Source: Isochrysis galbana
Taxonomy: Eukaryota > Haptophyta > Isochrysidales > Isochrysidaceae
Reading direction: 5' to 3'
DNA length: 64,000 nt
Assembly: GCA_018136815.1 (NCBI GenBank)
Contig: CM030934.1
Location: 5,835,087-5,899,086 of the forward strand
Shown: positions 34,110 to 46,157 of the stretch, in pieces
Numbering within the stretch: position 1 is the stretch's first letter
How the letters are laid out: every line of letters starts with the position of its first letter
Notes under the pieces: generated by a model
Told to the model about the DNA's origin: nothing
The model's database searches: none
The model's input: the letters and a program-made list of their open reading frames with translations, nothing else
Translations under genes and position numbers: made by a program

Positions 34110-34235
34110 TAAAGAAGGATTGGGTTGGGAGGGAAGAGGAAGAGGGGAGAGGGAGAGAGGGAGGGAGGGAGAGAGGGAGAGAAAGGGGGGAGAGGGGGGA
34201 GAGAGAGAGAGAGAGAGAGACGGGGGGGGTCGATC
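34110..34235 (+). repeat. GA-rich leader of the Tic110-like gene
   Basis: GGGAGAG/GAGAGA-rich sequence ends 10-15 bp before the chosen start codon at 34245. It follows the pattern of purine or pyrimidine tracts ahead of most genes here. Confidence 0.6.
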
Positions 34236-34244
34236 TCGGCCGCG

Positions 34245-37146
34245 ATGTCCGCGAGGCTCGGCGCGCCCGCGTGCCTCCTCTTGCTGCTCGGGTTGGCGGG
34301 GGGCGCATCGGCGCTATGCCGCGCCGCGCTCTTACGCCCCGCACCGCTCCGCTCGAGCCGCACCCTCGAGCCTGGCTCCTCCCTCGAGTCCACACACCAG
34401 CGGGGCTCTCTCTCTCTTCCTCCCGAGCGCTCCACCGCCGCCACCATGATCGAGGGAGGGCACTCGCCAGCGGGAGGACAACCGGAAGAGCGCACGCTCG
34501 GCGAGGGAGGGGGCGCGATGACGCACCCGCTCCTCACTCTCCTGCGGCCACACACGCGTGAAGGCTGCCGTGCGAACTCTGCTGTCATGCTGGAGGGAGG
34601 TCCCCCTCCAGAGCCGACAGTCGAGGAGGAGGTGTTTGGTGCGATGGTCGACCAGCTGGGCACGCTCGACAAGGTGCTCAAGCGGATGCCCTCGCTCGCG
34701 CTCGGCGCATCCGCCAATTCGCTCATCGCGCTCTCGGCCGTCGTTGCTTGGATCATCACACCCTCTCGCGTTCCCACCATTGTGACGGTGGGAGTAGCTG
34801 GAGCTGCAGGCAAGAGAGTGGGAGACTCGCTCAAACAAAAGAGGCGAGAGACGGTGCCCGCCGCCATCGCCGAGATGATCCTCGAGTCCGGCATTAAGGA
34901 CTTGAGTCTAGTCAAGGTGGAGGAGCTGGCCAAAAAGTTTGATGTGCCCGCTGACGACTTTGACGCTGCGCTACGCAAAGTGTACGGCCAGTTCCTCGGC
35001 GCAGTCGCGGAGGATGAGGACGTCGAGGCTGCGCAGGTAACCAAGCTCGCCGCGCTGCGTCGGAACCTCGGTCTTAAGTGGAACGTGACTGAGGCGGTCC
35101 ACGAGCAGAAGGCTAAGGAATTCATTGGCGGCGATGAGCCGCCGCAGGCGGACGCGATGCCTTCGCGGTTGTCCAAGTTGCTCTGGGCTTCCATGTCCTT
35201 GTTTGCGACATCCAAGGGCCGTGCAAAGGGAGATGGGCTCGTGGAGACTTTGGGACTCACGCAGGCACAGGCGAGCGGTGTGATCAATGAGCTCTCTGCG
35301 CCCCTGTACAAAAGTGCGCTCGGGCAGGCGCTCGCCCGATACAACCGAACAGAGATGCCCACTGTTCTGCAGACTGTCCGCCGCGCTCTGAACCTCACAG
35401 AGGAGGCGGCGCAGGCAGTCCACAATGACGTCTACGACTCCCAGCTCAAGCTGATTCTTCCAGATGGATCACGCACTGCCGTCTTCGATGAGGAGGCAAA
35501 AGAGCTGCTGTCGGAGTTGGAGGGAGGGCTCCAGATTCGATCGGCGGCCCAGCGTGTGCAGGCGCGCACGGTGCCGCTCTACCGTCTCGCTGCAGCCGAG
35601 CTCCTCACTCAACCAACTTCACTTTCGAATCCGAATGCGGCCTGGGCGGAGCTCGCGGTGAGGCAGCGAGGACTCGCCCTGGGGACTGACCGAGCAAAGG
35701 CGGTCCTTCAGGTAAAAGTGCTGTGCTGGGTGCCCAAGTTTCACGTAGAATGAGCGGTCGGTGCCGTGCTCGCATGCGTTGATAGGGTTGGCACTGATGT
35801 GCCAGCACTATCCCCACCGATCACCCGCACCCCCACTCTACCTCGTAGGAGGAGGCAAGGCGCATTGCAACCGAGAAGCTCAATGCTGCTGCGACACTGA
35901 TGGCACAGGGTAAGGAGGAGGAGGCGGTCGCGGCCATGGAGGACGTCGTGGGCTTCTCCGACCTCGTGGGCAGCATGGTCAAGCTTGGGGGATGGCTTGG
36001 CGACAAACCGGTATGCTCACAGAAAGCTTAGCCTGCTAGCGTGGCAACCTGTGCTTAGCCCTACGTAAGCCCCCAGAAAGGTCGGAGTGGTGACGGCCAC
36101 GTCCATTCCCAACGAAGCTCTCCAAAAGGTTTTCCGTGCTGTCATGGCAGGTGCGTGACCTCGCGTCTCGCTATCTTGGTGCTCTTAGCATCGAGCCTTC
36201 GCTAGATGACGTCGCACAACGGCTGCTTGCTGCAGCAGTTGACAAAACACGCGGGAGAACTAGTGCTGACAAGGTGATAGCACGCCCGAGCCTAGACAGA
36301 CCGACGGTGATGAAGATGTCTGATCCTCACAGCACTTGTTTGGGCCACCTGTTTGAGACCCCAAAACATGCACTTGCTAGCAAGCACTTCCTTGGCAACG
36401 ACCTCGCCCTTCGACCTTCGCCTCAGCGCTTCCCTTGCTAATTGTTGGCTTCCTCCCCATTTTACCACAGCTCTCTCAAGCCGAACCTCTTCTCCAGTCC
36501 ATGCTCGCTCTGGGTACACCAGGCCTGAAGAAGGCCAAAGACAACTACGTTGAGCGGATTGAGGCGCTCATCGCCTCCAAAGTAAACCACGCCACCGCCC
36601 TGCTCATCGTACTGGAACCGCCCATTCCTCAGTGTACACACCGTCACAGCCCTTATCGGCGAGCCCTTTCACAGCGCATGCGGTGTTGCCCAGCTATTTC
36701 CCTCCCCGACGTGCTTCACGCAGGCTTTCGACGAGAACGCGCGTCAAGCGCTCAATGCGGCAGGTACTGCTCTCGGATTGCCCGAACCTTTGCAACGCAA
36801 GCTCGCGCTCGATGCTTACTACGGCTGGCTTCTCGACATAACGGAGGGCCTGAGCTCCGCACGTACGGAGGCAGCCGCCTCCATGGCATCTGGCGCTGCG
36901 CCCACCAAGCCGCGCGAACTGCTCGCCCTAGAACGCAGCGCAGAGCTGCGCCAATGCTTGGAACTAGCCCCCTCCGCCGTTGGGGAACTCTATTCCAACA
37001 CGGACATCGACGGGTCCGTTTTGCGCGCTTACTACGATTATCTCAATCCTGCCTCAGCATATGAGGTCACCGACAGCCTTACTTACCTCGAGCGAGTGCT
37101 CGATGCTCGGCCAGGCATTGTTGCGCAGATCCTTGCCTCTTCTTAG
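34245..37146 (+). CDS. Tic110-like chloroplast inner-envelope import protein
   Basis: Five exons, 34245-35711, 35849-36010, 36151-36273, 36471-36581 and 36724-37146, all phase 0, give about 761 residues. The start MSARLGAPACLLLLLGLAGG-ASA-LCRAALLRPAPLRSS is a signal peptide followed by a basic, hydroxylated transit-like stretch, as expected for a plastid bounded by extra membranes. A hydrophobic segment at about 150-185 (SLIALSAVVAWIITP...TVGVAGAAG) matches the N-terminal membrane anchor of Tic110. Helical repeats follow: LAALRRNLGLKWNVTEAVH, ETLGLTQAQASGVI and RRALNLTEEAAQAVH, in the LGL...A..VH pattern of the family. Tic110 forms part of the protein import motor site in the stroma. Plant proteins are about 1000 residues, so this one is short. 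Exon 3's start could be further upstream (a frame KVGVVTATSIPNEALQK lies in intron 2). Confidence 0.65.
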
Positions 37147-37998
37147 GCGAACAACGCTCTTCTGGGGGTGGAATCGTTCCTTGGTCCGCCTCATGGCTTT
37201 CCGTTAACGCTACAGTTGCGAGCGACGGGGATTCCATGGGGGAGAAAATAGTCCGCAGCCCGTTGGTCTCGCCGCATGGCCACAACGCCAGTGCGGAGCC
37301 TCTACAGCATGATCCCGTGGCTTTTGTTGCGTTCCACCATGATCAGCCGAGCGCATATCGCCTATTGCTTACCGGACGCCATGCGACGACTCCTTGGCCC
37401 TTGGGCCACCACCGATGCCGCGGTACTAATTTCGGTCCGAGCTAGCGCCAACCGCTCATCGGCAAGACGAGCGCGTGCGGATGGCTCGAGGGACGATGTG
37501 GGTTGAAAGGAATGGAGATGGAGCGCGAAGTGCGTGCGCATGCCAGCCACCGTGTGGTGAGGGCAAGCGTGTATCACTTGCGTTGGTCCACAATTGCGTA
37601 CTCGTGCGCGTGCCTGTGCGGGTTGTTAATATGTCCCTCCATATGTTGGTGTTGGTGTTTGGTGTTGGTTGTATGTGCGCGCACACGCAGCATACTACGC
37701 TGATATGACGAAGTAAGTAGCTATAGTGGCTAGCAACATGAAACCACCGGCGTTCTATCATTTGCGCATGGCTTGTTCAACTTTCTCACTTAAAAAAACT
37801 TCTTGACGACGAAGACGTCCGCTATGCTACTAAAGACACCTCCATCACTGGATCGCCACTGCCATCAACTCAGCACTCAGCCCCTACCTCTACTCTCCCT
37901 CCCCTCCCCCCCCCCTCGCCCCTCGTTCCATTTTCTTATTCGGGTTCGGGGGGTCGGCCCATGTGCACTACTTTGGACGTAGCGTTGGGGGTGGGGTG
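37147..37998. other. Intergenic, no gene seen
   Basis: GTTGGTGTTTGGTGTTGG-type words lie near 37650-37670. TTAAAAAAACTTCTTGACGA (37791-37810) resembles the complement of the LINE-A tail end. No coding signal is present. Confidence 0.35.
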
Positions 37999-38300
37999 GG
38001 CAACCTACTTTTACAAGTGGGGGGCAATGGGGGCCTCGCGCCCCCCCTCACTCCATCGCGGACACCCTCTTCCCTCTTGGGTGCGGTGGGTGGCCGCCCG
38101 CACAACCAACCTTAGCCACCCCAACACCCCGAGGGAGTTTCTGTTATCGGTCCTAAAGTAAAGATCGGGGCGCTAAGCTCCCGTGAATTCTTGATCTTTG
38201 ATCTTGGGTTTCCTCCCTTGGGAGGCTTTATTTGTGCGCACTGTGAGTTGCCCATCTGAGGGCCCTCTTTTCCTCTTACAAGGGTCGTGAATCTGTTTCT
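37999..38300 (-). mobile_element. LINE fragment with family-2 (LINE-B) tail
   Basis: On the minus strand, a short piece of the LINE C-terminal region (about 38190-38110, SRELSAPIFTLGPITETPSG) aligns with CELCAPVFTINDKGTLVMG of the LINE at 6896. A GGAGGCTTTA/TCCCTTGGGAGG block is also shared by the two. It runs straight into GTGTCCGCGATGGAGTGAGG, a GGGGGGGCGCGAGGCCCCC hairpin and CTTGTAAAAGTAGGTTG. This links the family-2 tail to a LINE coding region. Confidence 0.65.
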
Positions 38301-39485
38301 GTTTAGGTTTAGCTCGTGCGTTCGATTATTGTGATTGACACAAACCCACAACAAAGTGACAACCACAGCCCGCAACGGAAACAAGCGTCCGCCATAAACG
38401 AAACGTTTCACGCGACTAGCGACTACAAACCCAAGCAAGCCAAGAGGCCTGCCCGGAACCCGCACTCCGAGCCGGGCCCATGGTAGTGCATCTGCATCTG
38501 GGCCGCACCCCCGAAACCGACCTGGCAAAGGGCACAAAGGAAAGAGGGGGGGGAGGTAGTAACGAGGAGGAGCGAAGGGAAGGAAGGGCGGTGTCGGATA
38601 GGAGGTAGAAGAAGCCAGCCTAGCAATAGGTGTTAGCCCTGAACCTTCAGATGATTTTAAACGCTTTTGCACATGTTGGGTGGTGGTGAGTGAACGCGCA
38701 GCACTCGCCTAACTAATAGTGGAAAGTGGTGAAACGGAGAGCGATAGCTCACCTCTATTTCGTTTGTTACATGCCTATTTCAGGTATGAAACGGGGCGGA
38801 ATTGGAATTGGGGCGTCGAAGGAGGACGGGGAAGGGGGAGATGCAAACGTCGCCGCGACGCCACGCGCCATACGATGGCAAAGTCATCATCGGACGGCAA
38901 CTATGAGAGCAGCGAGCCATAGCACATATTACGTAGCACCTATCCTCGTCCATCAACGATGCATAAGCAAATCAACAACGATACGCACGGCGACGATGGA
39001 AGGCGGGGGAGGGCGGCATCATAACAGTGAAACAATATCGCATTTGTTCGAGCTCCTTGAAACCAAAGCTTCAAGCCTCACGTCCCGCATAGCGAGCAAT
39101 ACGACAAACGACGTCCAAGTCTCCTACGCCTGGAAGAATCGTAGATATAGCGAGTGCCCCCGAACCAAAAACAAGCGAGAATTTGATGCACGTCGCTGCA
39201 CATAGAGGGACTGCACTGGAACACGTCAATGAGAGAAGTAGGCATGCGGATCGGGGTGTCGGCCCTTAAGAAAGGCAATCAATCAGCCTGCTTGGCCACG
39301 CCCCGACCCCAGCATTTCCCGGTGTGGCCAAAAACATAGATGGAAGGTGAACAAAAACGAGCCCTTGCCGTGCCGAGTGTCACGCATGCAGTTGCGTGCA
39401 GCGATTTGCCAGAACGAATCGCCGCAGGGCAGGCTACGAGACCACCGGCGGTGGCATGGCGCTCTCAGGCAGCGCTAATGACCAA
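38301..39485. other. Intergenic, no gene seen
   Basis: Frames here have no recognisable content. At 38658-38696 a degenerate unit (AACGCTTTTGCACATG...GAGTGAACGC) recalls the minisatellite at 1380-1980. Confidence 0.35.
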
Positions 39486-42329
39486 TTAGCGCTTGATATG
39501 GCTCCTCAGGACGCGGTCTTGCCCTGCGCCAGCGTCAGAAACCAAACAATCCGAGGTGAAGCCCGCAAAACACTCAAGCGCGCCAAAAGGAGAATGAGTA
39601 CAATGATCGTCCTTTGCCTGTCCGAGTTGGCGGTAGTGATTGGCGCCGAACGAGTAACAGAGGCCGTCGCAGCAAAGGGCCGAGGTATGTGCCATGCCTA
39701 GGTTCACCTACCAAGGGATGGGTGGCGGCGTGGCAAGTGAAACAGTGCAAGCGGATATCTTATGAACTCGAAAGAAAGTCTGGCGTCGTCGATAATGTAC
39801 GGGGGACGGGTACACATCTTGTCAACTCCACGACCTATCACCAAATGAAGCTGGCACGCATTCGAGCACGTCGTTGACGCCGGTGCAATGCGAAAAGACT
39901 AGCGGGCACCGCAGGTCGGCGTGCCTGTAGGACTTTAGCAGGCAGTGGCACGTGGCGCGGCAGTCGAATCCCGTGCCCGAGATCTTCGTGACTTCCGCAT
40001 TGGCCACAGTCGTTGTCGCCACACATGTAGAGCTCGCTCATGTCGCTCAGGATCGCTGAACGGAAGCCACCCGCAGCAACAGCAGCTACGCGCACATTGT
40101 CGGGGACTTGCATCCACCCGATGGGAGGTGAGGGCGAGAAGGATGCTGAGTGTCCAAGTTGACCGTAGCTGCCGTTGCCAGCGGAAAGAACTCGCCCGGA
40201 CGACGTAAGCACCAGCGAATGGGTGATTCCAGCTGAGATGCCCAACGGGCGCGAGTCGGTGCCCCAGCTCGCCTCGGAGTATTCCGACAAGCTCAAGACC
40301 CCGAACGCTTGCATTAGGGCGTTGCTGAAGGCGCTCATCAGAGGCGCCGAATCGACACCTGCGAACCTCCCGTCGGAGCTGGGGCCAGCACCAGGATGGC
40401 CGCTGACGCTTGAGATGTGATGTTCGCTGGCACCTGAATCAGACCTATCAGTGGAGGTAGACGAGGGTGGGTACAACCAGCCTGCCATGGAGCTTGGCAA
40501 CGATGCGATGAAAGGCCCATCATCCATGGTGCCAAGAAGTTTGACCTGTTCGAGGCATGAGGGCGGGCAACAGTGCATGCCAGGGTGGGCTTGGCGTTGA
40601 CTGGTGCCAGTGCGGAGTGGGCTTAGTGAACCGATCGTGGGTCTCAGCATTAGCGGCAGAGGCCCGCGCAGCGGAGGTCATCGCTCACCTTGCCATCCCG
40701 TAAAAGGACCAAGGAGTGCGTGTGCCCTGCGGCAACGTCCGTGGCGAGCCACTGCCCGTCGTCGCTGCCCCACTCAGAGAGGTTCGTAGCCTCGAGTTGC
40801 TCGGCACACCCCCCCCAGCGCAGGACGGCCTGCTTGGTGGGCCCATGGTGCGCCAGAGTTGGGGGCGCCCCCGTTTGCCCGGCACTGTTGCACCCCCACG
40901 ACCACAGCGCACCGTCTTCTGCAACGGCAAGTGTGTGGCGCGAGCCGAGGGACACACGGCGTACAGTGACAGTGGCGCCATTGGGCCACGGTACTGGCAC
41001 CCACCTACAGAAACTTGGGGGCGAATCACTGTTCCAAGTCATCCAGTTGGACTCCGCCGGAGCCGGGGGAACGTAGACATGGGCATCATCATGGTAGTAC
41101 TGCTGGAACGCCGTGATGATGCCACGCAAATTCGAGCCAGGTGCCGCCTCAGACAGGGAACGTGCGAGGGCGTCGTCGACAGCAGCGGCAGCCGCACCAA
41201 AGGCTGCAGCATGGAACGGGTCGGACTCGGCCGCTGATGGATTTTGGGAGGACGAAGACCCGTTTCCCTCTGACTGCACCGGCCATCCGTGTTGCATGGA
41301 GATAGTGTTCATCCAGCCTTGTGTGGTCAATTGCGGAACATAGTCATGCACTCCGACGGCACTCGCGTCGAGGCCGAGAGCCTGGTACCGGTTGCTTCCG
41401 GCCATATACATAGTGCCATCAGTACACAGTAGCGCAGAGTGTGACTCGCCAGCGAAGACGCCAGCCAGCACAGCGCCCTTCTCCAGACCAGTCGGGCCAG
41501 AGGGCTGCAAGGATACGCGCTTGCCGTTCTGCTGGCCGCACTGGCCATCTGCATTGAGCCCGGCCATCGCCAGAGCAGCGCCGGCCGGACGGGCCGTGGC
41601 CGCCAGGCTTGGTGGCAGACCAGGATAGAGGCCCACACGACTGGCCGTCCACTTGCCAGTCCACCCAGTATGAGATGAGGCAGTACCGAGGAGCCTTCGA
41701 CCACACGGCGAGAGAGAGAACTCAAACCTGCCCTGACCGAGTTCCTCGCCGTGCTGCCGCCAGACGCCGCACAGCTCCGGACGACCCGTCGAGCCACGGC
41801 CAAGCTCCCCGCGGATCTCGCCGTCGCCATCAAGAAAGATACCGTAGGCAACCTCTCGCGCCTCAGATGAGAACCTCAGCCGTCCGCCAGGTATGACCCA
41901 TATCCGCATGAGTGACCCGTTGAATGACTCGATCCAGTCGCCGGCAATGGTGCTGAGCGCGACAGCCTCCGAATTGGCGGGCGGCTCAGTCAATTTTCTC
42001 GTCACAGCTAGGGTGTGTGCCCCGCCTGCCGCGATCGAGTTGCGCTGACCCTCGACGAGCGCGGCGGCGAAGCACAGCGCCCGCTTGCCCGAGCGGCCGC
42101 ACAGCACGTACTGCAGGGCATGCTCGCAATGTGTGCGGCGGAGGAGGAGTGCGGCGGCGGCGCGAGCCGCGGCCTCGATCAGCCTGGCCTCTTCCGCCAC
42201 CGATCGCTCAGCGAGAGCCGTGCAGCTTCTCTCGAGAGCAGCGAGGTCAGAGAGCGAGAGGCAGTGGTTGCCGAGGGTGGAGAGAAGAAGCTCTCTGGGG
42301 AGGGAGAGGAGGAGGCGGGGCGCGGCCAT
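39486..42329 (-). CDS. F-box-like protein with RCC1 repeats
   Basis: Exons 42329-40689, 40545-39910 and 39707-39486 join in phase 0 to give about 830 residues. The start at 42329 (MAAPRLLLSLPRELLLSTLG) begins an F-box-like helix set (LSDLAALERSCTALAERSVAEEARL), followed by about 12 blades' worth of RCC1-type segments. Examples are IAAGGAHTLAVTRKL, VFAGESHSALLCTDGTMYMAGSN, VSLGSRHTLAVAEDGALWSWGCNSAGQTG, VAAGHTHSLVLLRDGKV, ISAGITHSLVLTSSGRVLSAGNGSYGQLG, SELYMCGDNDCGQCG and VNLGMAHTSALCCDGLCYSFGANHYRQLG. Residues about 120-240 hold an unrelated insert (GDWIESFNGSLMRIWVIPGG). F-box/RCC1 proteins are usually substrate adaptors of SCF ubiquitin ligases or GEF-like scaffolds; the partner is unknown. 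Further upstream in-frame ATGs lie in low-complexity sequence. The exact C-terminus is uncertain. Confidence 0.75.
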
Positions 42330-42419
42330 GGGGCGGGGACGGGGGCTCAGTCGAACGGCGGAGGGACACTGTGCTGACGACGGTGCTGCTGGAGCCGATG
42401 GAGCCGGCGGGCGAGGCCG

Positions 42420-42920
42420 GCGAGTGGGTGTCGACTTGCCGCGCGCCATCAGGGGAGAGGGCGCCCTTTCTTCTCTCCCTGCCTCCCTCCCTCTCTCTAA
42501 TCCCTCCCTCCCCCTCTCTCTCTCTTCCCCTCCTCCTCCTCCTCCCCTCCCCCTCCCCCTCCCCCCCCCTCTCTCTCCCTCTCTCTCCCTCCATCTCCCC
42601 CCTCCCTCGGTCTTGTCTCTGTCATACTCCGCTCTCCCCGATGACAATAATCTCCCTCTCCTATCTGGATGAGAGTGAGCTGCGTCTGTACATCGGCCTT
42701 TCCTCGCATCGTCTCCTTCCATCAATAACTCATGGGGAGAGGAGGAGACTGATCTAGCCACCTTGCCTCTCTCTCTCGGAGTTCGCTCGCCCCGCCGCGC
42801 CGCGCACTCTATCTCGGGGAGGGCGGCGGCGGGGGGGGGGGGGGGCGCGGGGGGGGGGGGGGGGCGGCGTCCGCTCACACTCAGCCCCCCCCCCCCCCCC
42901 CCCCCCCCGCGCCCCCCGCG
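42420..42920. repeat. CT-rich tract, then G-run/C-run pair upstream of F-box/RCC1 gene
   Basis: 42465-42610 is CT-rich (purine-rich on the coding strand). G-runs at 42831-42845 and 42849-42864 are followed by a 24-bp C-run at 42885-42908, able to fold into a G:C hairpin with a loop of about 20 nt. Confidence 0.85.
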
Positions 42921-44479
42921 CTCCCTTCCTCGCCTCTCAGTGGGCGCCGCCCATCACGATTCCCGCGCCTCACTCTGCTCTTTCTCTTCTCTTGTTTCGA
43001 CCGCTTTGCCCCGCTGAGGCGCCGAGGCTTTGCGCGCGGAATGAAGACGGACGTACGCAACAAGCGATCAAAGACGGGCAGCGAGAAATCTCGGGAGATC
43101 GGCGCAGTCTGCGATCGATGGGGCAGCGCTTGAGAAGAACAAGGACGACGCTGACTAGGACTACTTGTAAAGTACGAGCGTACGAGCCCAGAGTCTCTTC
43201 ATGTTTTATGAGTCTAGTGCAGAGTGCGACTAGAGTAGAAAAAGCTTTTGCAAACTTCACCAGACACCAGACAGTAGAGGTCTTTTGCGGGGTTTTAGGA
43301 AGGTTGAAAGAACGGGCTTGAAATAGTTCTGCGGAGGGCTCTTGCAACTGCTCCACAAAATGTAAAATCGCTTCTTGGTTCCAACAAGTGGTTGAAAGAG
43401 AGCGCGCGCACTGTTGGGACCCTCCCGCGAGATGCCCACGCGCCCCTTCACAGTGCAAGAGGTGGAGGATGCTCGCCTCGCCCTAGCCTTTCTAACAATC
43501 TAACTGAGCATTAGTACCACTATCACTATGTCGAACACGCGATGACTACTGGCTCGTAGGCAGAGGGCCGTTCGATCGAGCCGGCGGCTGACGCGGCCGT
43601 ATAGGATTCATTGATTGCTGTTTGCGGGAAAATGTCAGAAAGGTCATAATAGGAATCGGGTCTGACAGTGACAGTGTCTGCCATCACACGTGGCGAGTGA
43701 AGGGACGGACGGAAGGCCGGAGGAGGGCGACGCGCGGCGTCGGCGTCGGAGAGTAGGTACGAAACTAGCTAGCGAGCTAGTGAGAGAAAGAGTGAGAGTG
43801 AGAGCTTCTGAGGTCCAAGGTAGACTTGAGGGACCACACGCGTGATATCCCAAAAGAACCATCTCTCCAACGGAGTCGGACAATACTAAACCAAACAGGG
43901 CGAACACTAACCACACTCGGACGGACGGCAAGGCGTCGGTACTAGGGAAATTCAGCGACGCGCAGACATGCGACAGAGGGGTCACCACAACGAGGGCAGA
44001 CCTCGCTGGGGGGGAGCTGCGACCGAGGTATAGCAGAAGACGGACGACAGTCGTGGAACGTTTGACGACATCAAGAGAAAGTAGGAGAAGGTGCGAGATG
44101 CCCATCGATGAGACCTTGAGACTTAAAATAACTCACAGGTTACAAGTAAAAGCCTGTCCTCGTATGGAATACGACACTCCCCGACTAAATTCGAGTCGTC
44201 TCGACGAGCTGCATGGAAGGAGAACAGAATAACCGAGATAGAAGAAATCCAGAATTAGAACTACAAGGTAAGAGAAACCAGAGCCAGAGATAACCGAGAA
44301 ACTCGACGTTGAAAGCGGCGTTTACAAGAGAAGACGAGAGCACCCGTGGGCCCTTTGAGCACAAATTCGGAAGCTTGACGCGGCGACCTATTTGTACGCA
44401 TCGTCCCACCCATTTCTCCCTTTTACAGTTTACAGGAGTTCTGCTCGGGGTAGAGCAAGTACTCGTTGGAGCAAGTGAG
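42921..44479. other. Intergenic, no gene seen
   Basis: Frames on both strands lack family features. The sequence from about 43640 on may be non-coding flank of the LTR-element fossil that follows, but I could not match it to a known part. Confidence 0.3.
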
Positions 44480-45997
44480 CGGCGCCGCCTCTACGTAGCG
44501 GTCCGCCGTGGGGAACAAAGGGAATGACTCCGGTGAGTCGCCATGGCAAGGATTGGGGGCAAGAGCCTCCGTGAACTCCGAGGTCCGAGGAGTGACCGAT
44601 TGGGGCGTAAGCGACTCGGGGCCGGGATTCTCGGGAACCGGGGACGGATATGAAGAGACGCACATGACCGTGGCAGCGTCGACCTCAGGGGCGCCGGTAG
44701 AGAGAGGCGTCGAGTTCCGTGAAAACGGACTTGAAATAGGTGGGGTTCTGTTCGGATCCCTTTCGAGGGACGGTAAGGGTGATGTTTCCCTCCGAGTGGG
44801 GGGAAAGCGAGATTGTGGCCGAATGTGCCTGAAGAAAGTCGATGCCCAGGAGGAGCATCGGATGGCCTTCGATGACGTCGAATCGGTGACGGAAGGCGCG
44901 GCCGCTCATATAGAAGATGACGACGACGACGACTCCTCGAGTGACGAGGTCCGCGCCATTGGGGCCTCGCAGAGGTCCTTGACAGTCGTCGGTTATTCGA
45001 GTAACGCAAGCGTCGTGAGGTAGGCGATCTAACAAGCCTTGAGTGATCACCGACGGACCGGCCCCGGTGTCGGCCACCGGACTCGCCGTGAGTGCGGTAT
45101 CGGCGAGGAGGATTCCGTCACTGGTGCCTTCGCGTAAGATGCGGAGGTCGCGCACGTATAGGCTGTGGCGAGGTGTCGTGAACTTGGGGGTGTCAATGAC
45201 GTCCCGGTAGGCGTAGATCAAGGGCCCGCCTGGATCCAATGAGGGAGCCAACAGGGGTCCAGGGCTGACCGCTGCGATGGACCGAGGCGGCTTTGATTGG
45301 TTGTGTCGGTAACCGAGTCCTCGGCGGTCGTGCGGATGACGTGGTGGTTGGTCCCATAGCTTCGCTAGCCCTATGTGTGCTTCTGTCCGAGGGAAGGGCG
45401 GCGGAGTCGGCTGAGAGGCGGAAATCTTCAGGTCCTTTGCCATTTCCGCCAAAGCAGGTTGAGCGGCCGGAGCGGCTGCGGATGGTGGGTCGGCGGAAGT
45501 AACGGCGTCCCTCGATAGCCTGCAGTCGCTACGCTTTCCCGCCGACCTACGCTCTACCGACCCGAACAAAGCTGCTGCTTCCTGCTTCCTGGGACGGATT
45601 TCGTATGCAACTGATCCGCGCACTCGAGGCTCACTCACCTCGGGCGTGGACTGGCAGGACGCCCTCAATGGCCTTCTTCTCGCCGCTCGCGATCCGAAAA
45701 AGGGCCATCCCCACATCATGGCCTATGTCCTTGATGCGGTTAGGGACTCGGTTCTTTGCGCTAACCCTTGCCTGCATGCTGATGTGCTGATCGCTAAGTG
45801 CGACTAGTCATTCGCTGCTGGGGCAAAAGGCTTCGCCAAAGAAACTGCGTCCGCGGAATGGGACCGTTGCACTACCCGTTCGGAGGGCGAAGATTTGGTA
45901 ACCCTTGCCACCCGGGTGACTGATGCCTTTGTTCGCAAGATGAACGACCTAACGGTGACGGCAGCTAACGTCTTCAAGTTTCCAGCCTTCACGCACG
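44480..45997. mobile_element. Fossil LTR-element fragments: retropepsin (minus) and Gag piece (plus)
   Basis: On the minus strand, 45500-44480 encodes a retroviral-type aspartic protease region, VADTGAGPSVITQGLLDRLP and later PMLLLGIDFLQAHSATISL. On the plus strand, 45505-45997 is a diverged partial copy of the Gag-like ORF at 28342-30711 (its middle third). The two pieces meet head to head near 45500, so they come from rearrangement or from separate insertions. No LTRs are seen. Both are remnants; the Gag piece has at least one break. Confidence 0.75.
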
Positions 45998-46157
45998 GAG
46001 AGTGGGTCAGTAGGGCTGTCTGCTCCCGGCAAGCCATCAGGCATGCCAGGAGCATGAGTGGTTCCTCCCCCATTGCAGCATGGCAGGGGAGGAGTGGAGA
46101 GAGGGGGGGGCTCGTGCCCCCCCAAGGGCCAAGGGCGAACCAAGTATAAACTTAGTT
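45998..46157 (+). mobile_element. Family 1 repeat tail fused to Gag fossil
   Basis: The last 160 bp of the family-1 repeat: GAGTGGGTCAGTAGGGCTGT, AAGCCATCAGGCATGCCAGG, the GGGGGGGCTCGTGCCCCCCC hairpin, and the end CCAAGTATAAACTTAGT. It directly follows the Gag fragment with no spacer, and I find no target duplication. Confidence 0.75.

Noticed and set aside
33354-34561. Gly/Pro-rich ORFs across the poly-C/poly-G tract
   Set aside because: Pure low complexity. The transposon end and the Tic110 leader explain the region better.
39708-39924. GC-AG splice for F-box/RCC1 intron 2 (CAG|GCACGC)
   Set aside because: A canonical donor GCG|GTGCCC at 39909 is in phase and costs only five extra residues.
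43644-44105. 153-residue minus-strand ORF
   Set aside because: It is Ser/Leu-rich, lacks any motif, lies beside LTR-element fossils and shows no splice-linked partner.
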